This document shows positions 1-10,681 of a DNA stretch of 64,000 nucleotides, piece by piece. The notes under the pieces were generated by a model. The model did not search any database. It saw only the letters and a program-made list of their open reading frames with translations, and was not told where the DNA came from. Numbering within the stretch: position 1 is the first letter of the stretch; each line of letters starts with the position of its first letter. The DNA is from Syngnathus acus (Eukaryota; Chordata; Actinopteri; Syngnathiformes; Syngnathidae), in assembly GCF_901709675.1 (NCBI RefSeq), contig NC_051102.1, forward strand, positions 9,929,412 through 9,993,411, read 5' to 3'. The position numbers and the translations under genes were made by a program.

Positions 1-360
1 TTTCTAAAGTCGTTTATTGTGGTGGTTTACAAATCTTGCTATTTCTTTTCTGTAGCTCAAAAAATGAACACAAGCATGTCTTTTCAAATATGTCTCTGTT
101 TTTAGTATCACTAAAAGTCCATCAAGTCATTCTGGAGACTTTCTATCTCTAAAATAAACCAAATATGTTTGCTGTATTGGTCGTTAATGTAGCATCCATT
201 TGTTGTGTTGATGCAAAAATTGCTTCCTAATTTATTCGCGTGGATTGCAGGCTGCAGCTTATTTTCTTCTGTTCGATTGCAATTCAATTAAAGCGCACTT
301 GTGATGGTTGATCGTGTTAAAATGCCATCGTGGATGTTTTTATCATTCTTTTTTTTTAAG
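1..360 (+). other. upstream intron or flank of oprk1
   Basis: AT-rich sequence with no coding signal. It ends in a pyrimidine-rich tract and an AG at 359-360, which fits the acceptor of the first coding exon of oprk1. Opioid receptor genes commonly carry an upstream non-coding exon, which would lie outside the window; this is inference. Confidence 0.5.
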
Positions 361-383
361 GCAGTGATCAAGGACGCATCTCC

Positions 384-1936
384 ATGGAGATCGGCGTGGT
401 GCACATCCAACGAGGAGCTGCACCGGAGGAAATGTGTCCCTGGGAGGGGAAAGGAGAGGCGACGGCTGGGGGGTGCACCTGGCCCACTTCCACCGCCTCC
501 TCCTCGGCCTTGGACGCCTTCAACGGGACATGGGAAGGCGAGGCCGACGACGGCGAGCCCATGTCACCCATCATCCCCGTCATCGTGGCCGTGTACTCGC
601 TGGTGTTCGTGGTGGGCCTGGTGGGCAACTGCTTGGTCATGTACGTCATCATCAGGTCAGTCGTTCTAATCGATGGCACAAAGTTTTTCTGCTTTCTTGC
701 AAAATTTAAATGCTTTCCATCACTTTTGAAGAAAAGTTGACAAAATAAAGGTTGATTGGTAGATTGGGTGTAATTTCATCTTCGCCACGAGATGGCACTC
801 TTGTAACGTGTAATAGACAAAATGTCCTTTTCAACAGCAAAAATATGAACTGGAATAACATTTGATTTTTTTTTATTTTTATTTAAGTGCTGCAGCATGA
901 TATATTTATTTTGTACATGCATCAGGTACACCAAGATGAAGACGGCCACCAACATCTACATCCTAAACCTGGCGGTGGCGGACGCGCTGGTGACCAGCAC
1001 AATGCCCTTCCAGAGCACCGACTACCTGCTCAGCTCTTGGCCTTTCGGCGAGGTGGCGTGCAAGGTGTTCATCTCCATCGATTACTACAACATGTTCATC
1101 AGCATCTTCACGCTCACCATGATGAGCGTGGACCGTTACGTGGCCGTGTGCCACCCCGTCAAGGCCCTGGACTTCCGCACGCCTGTCAAGGCCAAAGTCA
1201 TCAACGTGCTCATCTGGGTGCTGTCATCCGCCGCCGGCGTGCCCGCTATGATCCTGGGCAGCACAAAGACCAACAATGGTAGGTCCGCAATATGCTTTTC
1301 AGTATCTCCACCAAATATGGTGAGGCATTCGTTTCCTTGGAGGTTCAGTATCTCTGAAAAGTGAAGCTGCTGTACATCTCCCATTGTTGTTTCTGACCAC
1401 CAGGGACAACCGAATGTGCTCTCCAGTTCCCAGAGCCGTACAGCTACTGGGACACGCTGATGAAGATCTGTGTGTTCATCTTTGCCTTCGTGGTGCCCGT
1501 CATCATCATTAGCGTGTGTTACACGCTGATGATCCTGCGCCTCAAGAGCGTCCGCCTGTTGTCGGGCTCGCGCGAGAAGGACCGCAACCTGCGACGTATC
1601 GCTCGCCTGGTCCTGGTGGTGGTGGCCGTTTTTGTGGTGTGCTGGACCCCCATCCACATCTTCATCCTGGTCAAGGCTCTGTCGCCCCACGTGCCCGAGA
1701 CCACGCCGGTCATGGCCGCCTACTTCTTCTGCGTAGCGCTGGGCTACACCAACAGCAGCCTCAACCCCATCCTCTACGCATTCCTGGACGAGAACTTTAA
1801 GAAATGCTTCCGGGACTTCTGCTGCCGCGGCGCCCGGAGGGACTGCCAGGGGGTGAGCCGGGTAAGGAGCACTCTGAGGGACCACTCGTGTCCCCCGGAC
1901 AACCGCGGCGGCCCCAGGCAGGCCAGGCCCGTATGA
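384..1936 (+). CDS. oprk1: kappa-type opioid receptor (class A GPCR)
   Basis: Gi/o-coupled plasma-membrane receptor for dynorphin-like peptides. Coding exons are 384-655, 926-1278 and 1404-1936, giving 385 residues. The exon breaks fall after TM1 and in extracellular loop 2, the usual opioid-receptor positions. The extracellular N terminus has an N-glycosylation site (NGT). The receptor keeps TM2 Asp110, TM3 Asp143 (amine-binding), DRY at 160-162, CWTP in TM6, NPILY in TM7 and a Cys136-Cys213 loop disulphide. Kappa rather than mu or delta is favoured by [10 protein letters not shown] in TM2, ILGSTK before loop 2, the TM5-TM6 region with [20 protein letters not shown], and [10 protein letters not shown] in TM7. 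Start 384 is the first ATG after the acceptor at 360. Odd points are Lys299 where human kappa has Glu297, and a less acidic loop 2. Family identity is secure; the kappa subtype is very likely. Confidence 0.92.
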
Positions 1937-2029
1937 CTAGCCATGGACATGTCCTCTGTGCCGGAACTAGAGGACTCCAATGATTTGTGCTTGACGCAGG
2001 TCACCACCGCTGTCTGAACCTCATCTGTG

Positions 2030-2335
2030 AAGACACATGGTGGTCTGCTTGTGACGACACCGTGGTCCTAATGTCACCGTGCTAATTGTGGTGTCACCAT
2101 TGTGGTCCGAAACGTGTGATACAAACCGTGTTGATGATGTCACCATGGTGGTCCACTCATTGTGACATCATCGTAGTGGTCCACTAATACGCCACGCCGA
2201 TGGTCATCGACCAAGGTGATCAAGAACCTGTGCATTGTGATGTCACCATGGTTACCAGAAACTTGTGATGTCACTACAGTGGTCTGCAATCATGGTCTAC
2301 AAGTCATGGTGGTCCACCAGTTGTGATGCTGTCTA
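2030..2335. repeat. degenerate minisatellite of GTGATGTCACC / GTGGTCC units
   Basis: Units such as GTGATGTCACCATGG and TGGTGGTCCAC recur at irregular spacing about ten times (for example around 2040, 2090, 2137, 2165, 2240, 2265 and 2310). Several units are self-complementary (TGATGTCA-like and CCATGG cores), so the transcript could fold locally. Confidence 0.7.
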
Positions 2336-2804
2336 CGTATCCTCAAGTGTTGGTTTCACCTGAGAAAAATAACATGGCTGTAATTAGCTTGACAATAACT
2401 CTTAGCAGCACGGCGTGTCCCAGTTGATTTCTTTCCTGCAGCTACAAAGCTGACTTGGCTGTAAAGCTGACATTTATGCTAAATTATATACCAGTATTAT
2501 TTTAGCGTGTAAATATTCATTTAAAAAAAAACAGCACTGAGAGCATCATGAAACATTTTTTACAGAGTTGCCACTCTTTTACATGTAAATGCGACACGAT
2601 GCAAAAATATGATATAACCATCGAACAAAATGTATGCGTGGCTTCAATGTCATTTTTTTGCAGTCTGACAAAAACGATTTCCTAGATTGTAATTATCTCT
2701 AATCATGGGGCTGTATGTTTTTATAAAGTACAATATTATGGAGTGACCTCCTCAAAATACACATTGTAACAATTCTTGTTTTTTTTAGGGGGGCAGAAGA
2801 TAAA

Positions 2805-2862
2805 AATGACAATTCCTTTCATTTCAATAGGAAAATTCAACTTGTATCATAAGGCATCCTGA
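2805..2862. repeat. fragment of the bag1/myom1 MITE family
   Basis: The stretch with CATTTCAATAGGAAAATTC followed by ATTCAACTTGTAT and AAGGCAT resembles the element ending at 12604, which reads ATTCAACTTGTATGTCAAGG. It is a decayed 3' end lying in the oprk1 3' UTR. Confidence 0.5.
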
Positions 2863-3110
2863 AATGATGAATTCATTTCCAAATTTGGAGTCTGCTTTAA
2901 AGAACTTCACGGCTGCTGGATTCTGGTCTCATACATACTGTAAATGAGCTTCTAAGACCAAATCAGCACTTTTCCATCGGTGTGAAATGTAATACAAATA
3001 ATGTCTTATATATTGTGACGTATCACCAGAGGAATTGTCAGTGTATCCACTATATTGCTCTTTGCTGTATCAATATCACCGTGCCATATTAGCCATAATA
3101 AATCTTAACA

Positions 3111-3560
3111 TGATGACTGTTTGATCCATTTCATGGTCACCAAGCGAACTTCCACGCGGCTAGTTCATCGTCAATTCCCGAGCAACGATGCTATTCACCT
3201 CTGGCACAAAGACGCGGTGTTTCCACGGCGACACCGCTGTGAAAAACACTTCACTGTCATTTAGCCTTGGAGAGGAAACTGCAAAGAAATGCTTTAATAA
3301 AGATGATCATGATGACATTTGTTCAATTCATTAAAAACAAAAAACTATTCCTTCTTGAGATTGTTCTTTTTTTGTATTACATAATAATGATCCAAAATTC
3401 AGATACAAAAATTCAATTAGGCCTAATATTTGTGTTGTTCAAAAAATATTTGTCAAAAATGCAACTTTATGACGTTCGTGTGAGGAAAATGTAGCAAAAG
3501 TAAAGAGCTGTTCATGATGTCAAACAAAGCGAACGGGAACAAAAGCGAAGGCGAAACCTA
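3111..3560. other. oprk1-chmp5 intergenic spacer
   Basis: AT-rich spacer. A 75-codon open frame at 3267-3494 has low-complexity Lys/Ile/Phe composition and no recognisable domain, so it is not called as a gene. Confidence 0.6.
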
Positions 3561-3718
3561 CCTCAACGCTCATTGGCTGTTCCTCTCACACCGACCAATT
3601 GCAATTGATCACCGCCGCCTCCCACTTCCGGGTGTCTTCAATGGATAAATCCGTTCACGTTTGACGGGCGATATTGTGTGTTTTGACTCGAAATTAACGC
3701 TTGTTTTCCCCGCAAAAA
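3560..3718 (+). promoter_or_regulatory. chmp5: chmp5 core promoter and 5' UTR
   Basis: TATA-less housekeeping-type promoter. It has an inverted CCAAT box (ATTGGC, about 3572), a direct CCAAT (about 3594) and an ETS-type CACTTCCGGG at about 3623, within 160 bases of the start codon. Motifs are seen; activity is inferred. Confidence 0.6.
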
Positions 3719-5473
3719 ATGAACAGAATATTTGGACGCAGTAGATCAAAAGGACCTGGTCCGGATCTTTCGGAGTGTATCGGCAATGTGAGTAGTTTAT
3801 TATGGCTTCTGTTTATTTTCTCGCATTGTGACTCGCCGGGCTATTTGTAATTAATCTCTTAAGTACAGTGTTATTTATGTGTTGTTTGAGTTATTTCAAC
3901 GTGCTCCGATCATCCTGGTATAAAGACTGATGATCAGTAGGTGACAGTGGGAGGAGTTTATTATTCATTATTCCGTTTATTTTTTTTCTCGTAGGGTGAC
4001 GCGCCGGGCTATTTGTAATGAACACCTAACTACAATGTTAATTATGTGTTATTTTAGTTGTTGAAACGTGCCCCGATCACCCTGATATAAAGATATATCA
4101 AGATATAAAGATATATCAAGGCGTCTCAGTAGTAAGAATGGTGTGGGTAGATTTAAAGTTTTGATGATGTTTCAGGTGGACGCCAGAGGTGAGTCCGTCG
4201 AGAAGAAGATAGGCATGCTGGATGCGGAGCTCGCCAAGTACAAGGACCAGTTGAAGAAGCTGAAGGATGGGCCCTCCAAGGTGGAAGATACGAAACGGCC
4301 ATCAATGGAAACTAAATAAACCAGACGTGGTCTTTATTTTCCTTTCTTTTTAGAACATGGTGAAACAGAAAGCCATGCGAGTGCTGAAGCAAAAGAAGAT
4401 GTGAGTACACACACAAAGTTTCAAATTTCAACACCACCCTCATATAAATGCACAGGGCGGGCTGAATTAGTTATTATAATTGATTCGAAAACAGCATCAA
4501 TGGAGCCACATGAAAAGTTTCCAATACTTGTATTTCTGTCACACAGGTACGAGAGTCAGCGAGAGCAGCTGGCTCAGCAGGCTTTCAACATGGAGCAGGC
4601 CAACTACACGCTCCAGACACTAAAGGACACCAAGTCCACCGTAAGACTTGCTGCCTTCTTTCTGTGCATGTGTGCCGGGGCAATCTTTCCTCTTCCTTCT
4701 TTGCAAATCATGACGACATCACCCTTTGTTGTTTTTTGGACAGGTGGACGCCATGAAGATGGGCGCCAGGGAGATGAAAAGAGCCTACAAGGAAGTCAAA
4801 TTGGACCAGATTGATGTATGTCTATTTATCGCCATCCATCCATCCATCCATCCATCCATCCATCCATCCATCCATCCATCCATCCATCCATCCATCCATC
4901 CATCCATCCATCCCTTTTGATTTCTATCGATCTAGCACCCTGTTTATCTACCTGTCCATCTATCTTGTCCAGGACCTGCAAGACCAACTGGAGGACCTCA
5001 TGGAGGACGCCAACGAGGTTCAGGAGGCCATGAGTCGCAGCTACGGCACTCCTGATATTGATGAGGAGGATCTGGAAGCCGGTATGCTTCAGCGGCAGCC
5101 AGCAATGCAGTTTGATGCCTTTTTTTTTTTTATTGCCTCCAGGTTGCCATAAGTGCTCACACCAGAATGAGCAGTGCAACGGAAAGTGATTTTATTTAAA
5201 AGTCGTGATTGGCATGTGCGTTTTCAGAGCTGGACGCACTGGGTGATGAGCTGCTGCAGGACGAAGACACTTCTTACTTGGATGATGCTTCGACCGCTCC
5301 ATCCATCCCTGAGGGCATTCCCGGAGAAAGCAAGACAGACAAGGTAGATGTGAGCGATTCATTCTTCGACCATACATAATGTACACGCACATACAACAGT
5401 CACTTGTTTCTTGTGTTTGCAGGATGGCGTCTTGGTGGACGAGTTTGGCCTCCCGCAGATTCCCGCCAGTTAA
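3719..5473 (+). CDS. chmp5: charged multivesicular body protein 5 (ESCRT-III)
   Basis: Snf7-family ESCRT-III subunit for multivesicular-body sorting and membrane scission on endosomes; it binds LIP5/VTA1. Coding exons are 3719-3787, 4176-4280, 4354-4400, 4547-4640, 4744-4815, 4973-5081, 5228-5343 and 5423-5473, giving 220 residues (human 219). The basic N terminus ([11 protein letters not shown]) and the helical core with [16 protein letters not shown] and [19 protein letters not shown] are typical. So are the acidic [19 protein letters not shown] helix and the [11 protein letters not shown] tail that is diagnostic of CHMP5. Intron 1 holds a tandem duplication and intron 5 a CATC array. The next gene, bag1, is also the human neighbour. 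Confidence 0.96.
3793..4118. repeat. 168-bp tandem duplication in chmp5 intron 1
   Basis: Two diverged copies start near 3795 and 3957. Both contain CGCCGGGCTATTTGTAAT (3834 and 4002, offset 168), then a stretch reaching a CCGATCA..CCTG..ATAAAGA end. A short unit, ATATAAAGATATATCAAG, is then repeated twice at about 4083-4118. Confidence 0.85.
4832..4912. repeat. (CATC)n microsatellite in chmp5 intron 5
   Basis: About 20 perfect CATC units within a 157-bp intron, beginning 16 bases after the GTATGT donor of exon 5. Open frames made of His-Pro-Ser-Ile repeats here are artefacts of the repeat. Confidence 0.97.
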
Positions 5474-5972
5474 ATGCATGCGTCTGCTGCACTTAATATT
5501 TATTTATTTAATTTTTAATGTCATGATTGATAACTACTACTTCGTACAGGCCTATAACATACTCATTGTCGCACTGATAAACATCATTTCAGCACATGTT
5601 CGACAGTTAATTAATTGATTGATATTGACAGTATTGTTTTTCTGATTTGTGAGTGGCATTGAGAGCATCTGTAGATTTACTGTTTGAATTAAATCTTAAT
5701 TTGTTGGTTATTGTAGTTCAACTGTCATTTCTTTCAGTTAGAGGAGTTAGGTATGAGAAATTGTCTTTTCAAATGAATTAATCAAAGAGGTTTAAAGATT
5801 ATATTGATTTGTTAATTTAAAAAAAAGTCTCATATCAGAAATCAAAATTAAGATATTTGTAAATTAGAGAATTTACATAGACAATCATTATTAGTCCTTA
5901 CAACAGTTGGCTAGGTTCAACATGTGGACCTTCCGGGTATTGCCCACCAATGTCCACTTATCTCTCAAAACA
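5474..5972 (+). other. chmp5 3' UTR and spacer
   Basis: AT-rich trailer with an ATTAAA poly(A)-type signal at 5688-5693; the rest is spacer up to the minus-strand tRNA. No other coding signal is seen. Confidence 0.55.
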
Positions 5973-6065
5973 CGACTCTGGTGGGACTCGAACCCACAAC
6001 CTTTGAATTACTCCCCTATTATTCGTGCTAGAAGTCCAATGCGCTGTCCATTGCGCTACAGAGCC
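5973..6065 (-). tRNA. tRNA-Arg (anticodon TCT), intron-containing
   Basis: On the minus strand the sequence starts GGCTCTG and ends CAGAGTCG, which pair as a 7-bp acceptor stem with one G-U. The D-arm is GCGC..GCGC, the anticodon arm TTGGA/TTCAA with loop CTTCTAA (anticodon TCT), and the T-arm GTGGG-TTCGAGT-CCCAC. A 20-nt intron (plus-strand 6009-6028) follows A37, the canonical nuclear tRNA intron site, leaving a 73-nt mature tRNA. AAAA at 5967-5970 gives a TTTT Pol III terminator three bases past the 3' end. Vertebrate tRNA-Arg(TCT) genes typically carry introns. It looks intact and functional. Confidence 0.96.
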
Positions 6066-6339
6066 TATTGATCCTACGATCTGACTCACACTAATTCAAA
6101 TATTTCAGACTCTTATTGTACGGTTGCCATTGCTTCGAATAAAGCAACGTTTGTGCTGCAAAAGTGGTGAATAAAGCTATTATATTCTCGCAATATTCAG
6201 CGAAAGTTTGCTGTGAGACAGTATTTTTAATTCATTAAATTTATTTTATTTTTATTTGTGATTGTATGTTATGATTTATTGTGATATTATTTAATAGCAC
6301 AATAATATATATAATTTAATATCGTTTAAATAATATCAC

Positions 6340-6457
6340 TCTTTCGTGGAGAGAGTGGGCGGGGTGAACTGCTTCTGCTTACCCGGAAGTAGTTAGCTTG
6401 CTGTTAGCGCTTAGCAGTCATTCATGCAGCGTTTAATTTAAACGACGAAATTTAAAC
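6340..6457 (+). promoter_or_regulatory. bag1: bag1 promoter and 5' UTR
   Basis: A GC box (GGGCGGGG, about 6357) lies 20 bases upstream of an ETS-type site in TACCCGGAAGTAGTT at 6380-6394, about 65 bases before the bag1 ATG. The same 15-mer occurs in both promoter-like copies at 45195 and 45615. Confidence 0.6.
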
Positions 6458-8082
6458 ATGTCGACGCAAGATATCACCGTCATTGTCGCTTACGGTAATA
6501 TAACATTCCAATTCGTATTAGATATTCCAAAGAAATAATTATACTTCATGTTGTGGGTGAATAACAGTCCTCGGAAATAAATGGCTTGCTAGCGTGTTTG
6601 CTATCGGGGCAAATGTTTAATTGAAAGGGCATAAATAGCCTCGTAACACATGCCCCGCCTCTCACATTTTAAATGTTATAGAAATGTGTGTCGGCTGGGA
6701 TAGGTTCAAGTTGACCTCCTGGCTTTTAATATGGACAAACCCTATACAAAAGGATAGGCGTTTATTGTTATTGTCAATTCCCGACTCCAGGTTCTACAAA
6801 GCACAGCATCACGGTGACCAGTCAAGAGGATGGAAAGTGTCCCACTGTCAAAGACCTGTCAGATTGTCTCAATCAAATCACCGGAATCCCTCCGGCCTCT
6901 CAGAAGCTCATCTTCAAGGGTATAGTTCACTTTAGGACCAATGTCCGTGCCATTGCTTCTCCTCATTGGAATTCTGCTGACCTTGCAGGAAAGTCGCTGA
7001 AGGACATGGAGCAGACACTGTCCAGCTTCGGGATAAAGAATGGATGCAAGCTCATGATGATTGGAAAGAGGGTGAGGACTCTACTCTTTGTGAATGAGTA
7101 TGCAGTGGTGTATAAAGGTGAATTCTGTCAACAGAACAGTCCTGAGGAAGAAGCTGAGCTGAGGAAGCTGAAAGATATTGAAAAAACGGTGGAGCAAATG
7201 GCAAAAAAGCTGGAGAAGGTCGACGGGGAGTTGACTGGCCTCAAGAATGTATGTGCATTTGTCTACTCATTTTTGAGGGCAATGGTTTTGCATTAAAGAA
7301 AGAAACTTTCCAGAAAAACTTTATAATTTCAAGGAAATAAACTTCATCTCTCAAATAATTTTTTTCCCCCCTTGTCAGATTTCGACTTTAATCCCTATTA
7401 TTTTTTCACAGCATAGCCCCAAATTCTCCTTTGTATTAAATACTTGTAACAATCCTTTTTATTTTTTTTATTAACAGGGATTCTTGGCCAAAGATCTTCA
7501 GGCTGATGCTCTGGGCAAACTGGACCACAGAGTGAAAATCGCGGCCGAACAGTTCATGAAGATCCTGGAGCAGATCGATGCTCTGGTAGGCTATTTCATA
7601 CTTGCAATTGAATCCATGAAAAAAGTAGGACAGCGTTTCCTTGACTTATGAGTTTTAATTCGAGCACATTCCCAACTGAACACATTTGGAATCTCAAATC
7701 ATCTTTCCCCAAAATGAATGCAAAAGTGCACCAAAGTTTTTGTAATATGTTTTTTAGTAAGCCAACAGCATAGCTAGCGATCGTAACTTAAATTCTTGCT
7801 AACAACTCAATATTAACCAAGTGAAAAACCTGTTTTATTTGCCATCAGAGCATCCCGGAAAACTTCAACGACTGCCGGCAGAAGAAAAAGGGCCTTGTGA
7901 AGATGGTGCAGGTGAGTGCTCGACTTCATTTCCTCCGTTAAGACAACAGAAAAAAATCTCCCAGTGTTTCACACAAGATGTCCTCACATCAGGATTTCTT
8001 GGCCCAGTGTGACAAGATGGAGGCTTGCATATCAGACCACCTGACAAAGATCCAGTCTAAAAATCTGGCCCTAGCGGACTGA
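6458..8082 (+). CDS. bag1: BAG family molecular chaperone regulator 1
   Basis: Nucleotide-exchange co-chaperone for HSC70/HSP70 that links chaperones to the proteasome; cytosol and nucleus. Coding exons are 6458-6494, 6791-6919, 6989-7071, 7135-7248, 7478-7585, 7849-7911 and 7993-8082, giving 207 residues, close to the short mammalian BAG1 isoform. Residues about 5-80 form the ubiquitin-like domain (ITVTSQEDG.., LIFKGKSL.., MMIGKR). About 110-200 form the BAG domain ([52 protein letters not shown]). The helix-3 residues that contact HSP70 in mammals appear retained. No upstream in-frame extension for longer isoforms was found. A MITE follows the stop. Confidence 0.95.
7640..7725 (-). repeat. 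MITE fragment in bag1 intron 5
   Basis: Contains ATCTCAAATCATCTTTCCCC followed by AAAATGAATG, the reverse complement of the element core at 8320-8360. It is a decayed partial copy. Confidence 0.6.
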
Positions 8083-8814
8083 AGACATATTCATATTTTT
8101 GTTCTTGCTCTGTGAGCAACTACTGTGCTGTGTACAAAGAGCACCTCTGTAGTCTCCGTTCTATTTATTACAACAGTGGTGCCTTGAGACACGAGTGACC
8201 CGACGAACAAGTTGTTCTAAATATGAACAGTCATTTGGATTTATTATTTTTTTTTTAAACTTGAGCGCACTTTTTGAGATATGAATGCTGTAAGATAGCA
8301 TAGGGATGGATTTATAGCATTTCCATTCGTTTCATTGGAGAAAGATGATTTGAGTCCTGAGCATAGCCATGGAACAAATGTCACTCGTATCTCAAAGCGC
8401 CACTGAAGCGTGCTCTGTCCTTTAGCGTTTTGGATTGTAGTGTGCTTCACGATTTTCATCAGTTTCTTTACAGCGTGTGTGGTACTCAACAGAAAATGGC
8501 GTGTTTTTGATTAAAATATCCAAATGCTCAGAAGCAGCAGTTAACGTATTTTTTTTACTCTTGTATGAGTTGAAATATTCCTGCTGCATTAAGTAAAAAT
8601 CCGGCCTTTTGCATCAAGGGGTGATCGATCGATAACAATAATCAGTCACAGTAATGTGCCGTTTGTGACATGTGCATGACATCATGTTCAAGTTTGGTCA
8701 GCGTCTTAGTGATGTGCAAATGAGCAGGAAGCCGCTACATGACAACCTTCCAGTGGGCTATACAAAACACAGAACGGAGAACTCCTCCACTTGTTGGTTG
8801 GGTCGAGTCGGCGG
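8083..8814. other. bag1-myl12 convergent 3' spacer
   Basis: Shared 3' region of two tail-to-tail genes. It holds the MITE at 8174-8405 and a candidate bag1 poly(A) signal, ATTAAA at 8510-8515. I saw no clear AATAAA for myl12 close to its stop. Confidence 0.6.
8174..8405. mobile_element. 232-bp MITE with inverted termini downstream of bag1
   Basis: The 5' end starts CAGTGGTGCCTTGAGACACG and the 3' end is the inverted counterpart, CAGTGGCGCTTTGAGATACG, with about 26-bp termini differing at a few positions. The core includes CATTTCCATTCGTTTCATTG and GAAAGATGATTTGAG. Related copies occur at 2805, 7640, 12490, 20832, 21410 and 62119. It lies inside the probable bag1 3' UTR, since an ATTAAA follows at 8510. 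The superfamily is not assigned. Confidence 0.85.
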
Positions 8815-9782
<968 letters not shown>

Positions 9783-10001
9783 CTAATTGAGTTCTTCCAG
9801 TTTTGCACTGCAATTACAGCGATGGTAACCACAACCGTCGGGCGATTCATTCAATCATGTGTCATGACGCTGCACAGCAGCATCTCAGTACGTTAGCTAG
9901 CTACGCTAACCTATTTAAACCACCGATGGAGGTGGGAAAAAAGGCGCACAATTACGCTTTCGATTAAATGAGTCAAATATTTGCAAATAAAGCCACGCAC
10001 C

Positions 10002-10165
10002 TTGGAATATTGACGAATAATTATTAGTCACGCAGAAGTGCCAGTGCGTCCTAGGAATGTTTAGAAGGCGGGACTAGTGGTGCACTTCCTGTTTACTAAA
10101 TGGACCAATCATAAACCTGGCCGGTGGTGTTTTACTTCCTGTTTACCTAACGGACCAATCAGAGA
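10002..10165 (-). promoter_or_regulatory. myl12: myl12 promoter with duplicated ETS + CCAAT module
   Basis: Two copies of ACTTCCTGTTTAC followed by GGACCAATCA lie at 10084-10111 and 10134-10161, offset by exactly 50 bp. Each pairs an ETS-like and a CCAAT (NF-Y) motif. They sit just upstream of the inferred non-coding first exon of myl12 (minus strand, ending at 10001). Confidence 0.65.
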
Positions 10166-10394
10166 GGTGGTCTCCCTTCCACACTCCAGTGCTTTAGGGG
10201 GCGCCATTGCACATATAAAATGGCATTGGACAAGGGAGAAGAAGTAATCACTACTTTTGCCACTAAGCGGCGGTGTGAACTTTAGGTAGAGAAACATGGT
10301 TAAACATGTAAATAATTCATGTATTTTGTAACAAACATGCACCACTACATCTCAAAAATCGACTTGATCATGAGTGAAATTAATTGAATGTAAT

Positions 10395-10681
10395 GACAGT
10401 AATTGCGAGCCAATATTTCCTCTATAAAGAGGTAGTGGGGTAAGCCAAGGAGCACCTCTCTTTCTCCCTGTGATCTAAATTTAAATGTGTCCCAGCCTTA
10501 AAAGGTCCTGAGGGTGTCTTGTGCGTTCTGCAGAGTGGCAGCATTATTTTTGGTCTGGGGACCACTCTCTTGTCCACTGGCCTTCACCCCTGCTTGCCTT
10601 CCCTCGTCCTGGATTTGCTTGACTTAACATTTTGAACACCTCATATTTATCCATTGTTGGATTCCTGGAGACTTCGTTGTG
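10395..10681 (+). promoter_or_regulatory. myom1: putative myom1 promoter and non-coding first exon
   Basis: A TATA-like TCTATAAAG lies at 10421-10429. About 250 bases later TTGTG|GTAAGC offers a donor (exon end 10681). A matching acceptor, TTTCTTTCTAG, ends at 11210, and the following exon contains the myom1 ATG at 11256. This suggests a non-coding exon of roughly 10450-10681. Inferred from motifs only. Confidence 0.45.

Larger units (their letters stand above)
1937..3110 (+). other. oprk1: oprk1 3' UTR
   Basis: Non-coding sequence after the stop, ending near an AATAAA at 3097-3102. The first 300 bases carry a degenerate repeat (see 2030-2335). Positions 2805-2862 resemble the 3' end of the MITE found in bag1 and myom1. 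The UTR end is inferred from the poly(A) signal. Confidence 0.6.

Noticed and set aside
1136-1885. A 249-residue minus-strand open frame across oprk1
   Set aside because: Antisense shadow of GC-rich receptor exons; it crosses an intron and has no domain resemblance.
4811-5152. Open frames rich in HPSI repeats
   Set aside because: Produced by translating the CATC microsatellite.
6691-6711. GGCTGGGATAGGTTCAAG in bag1 intron 1, resembling the fish repeat tail GGGATAGGCTCCAG
   Set aside because: Match too short and isolated to call a repeat copy.
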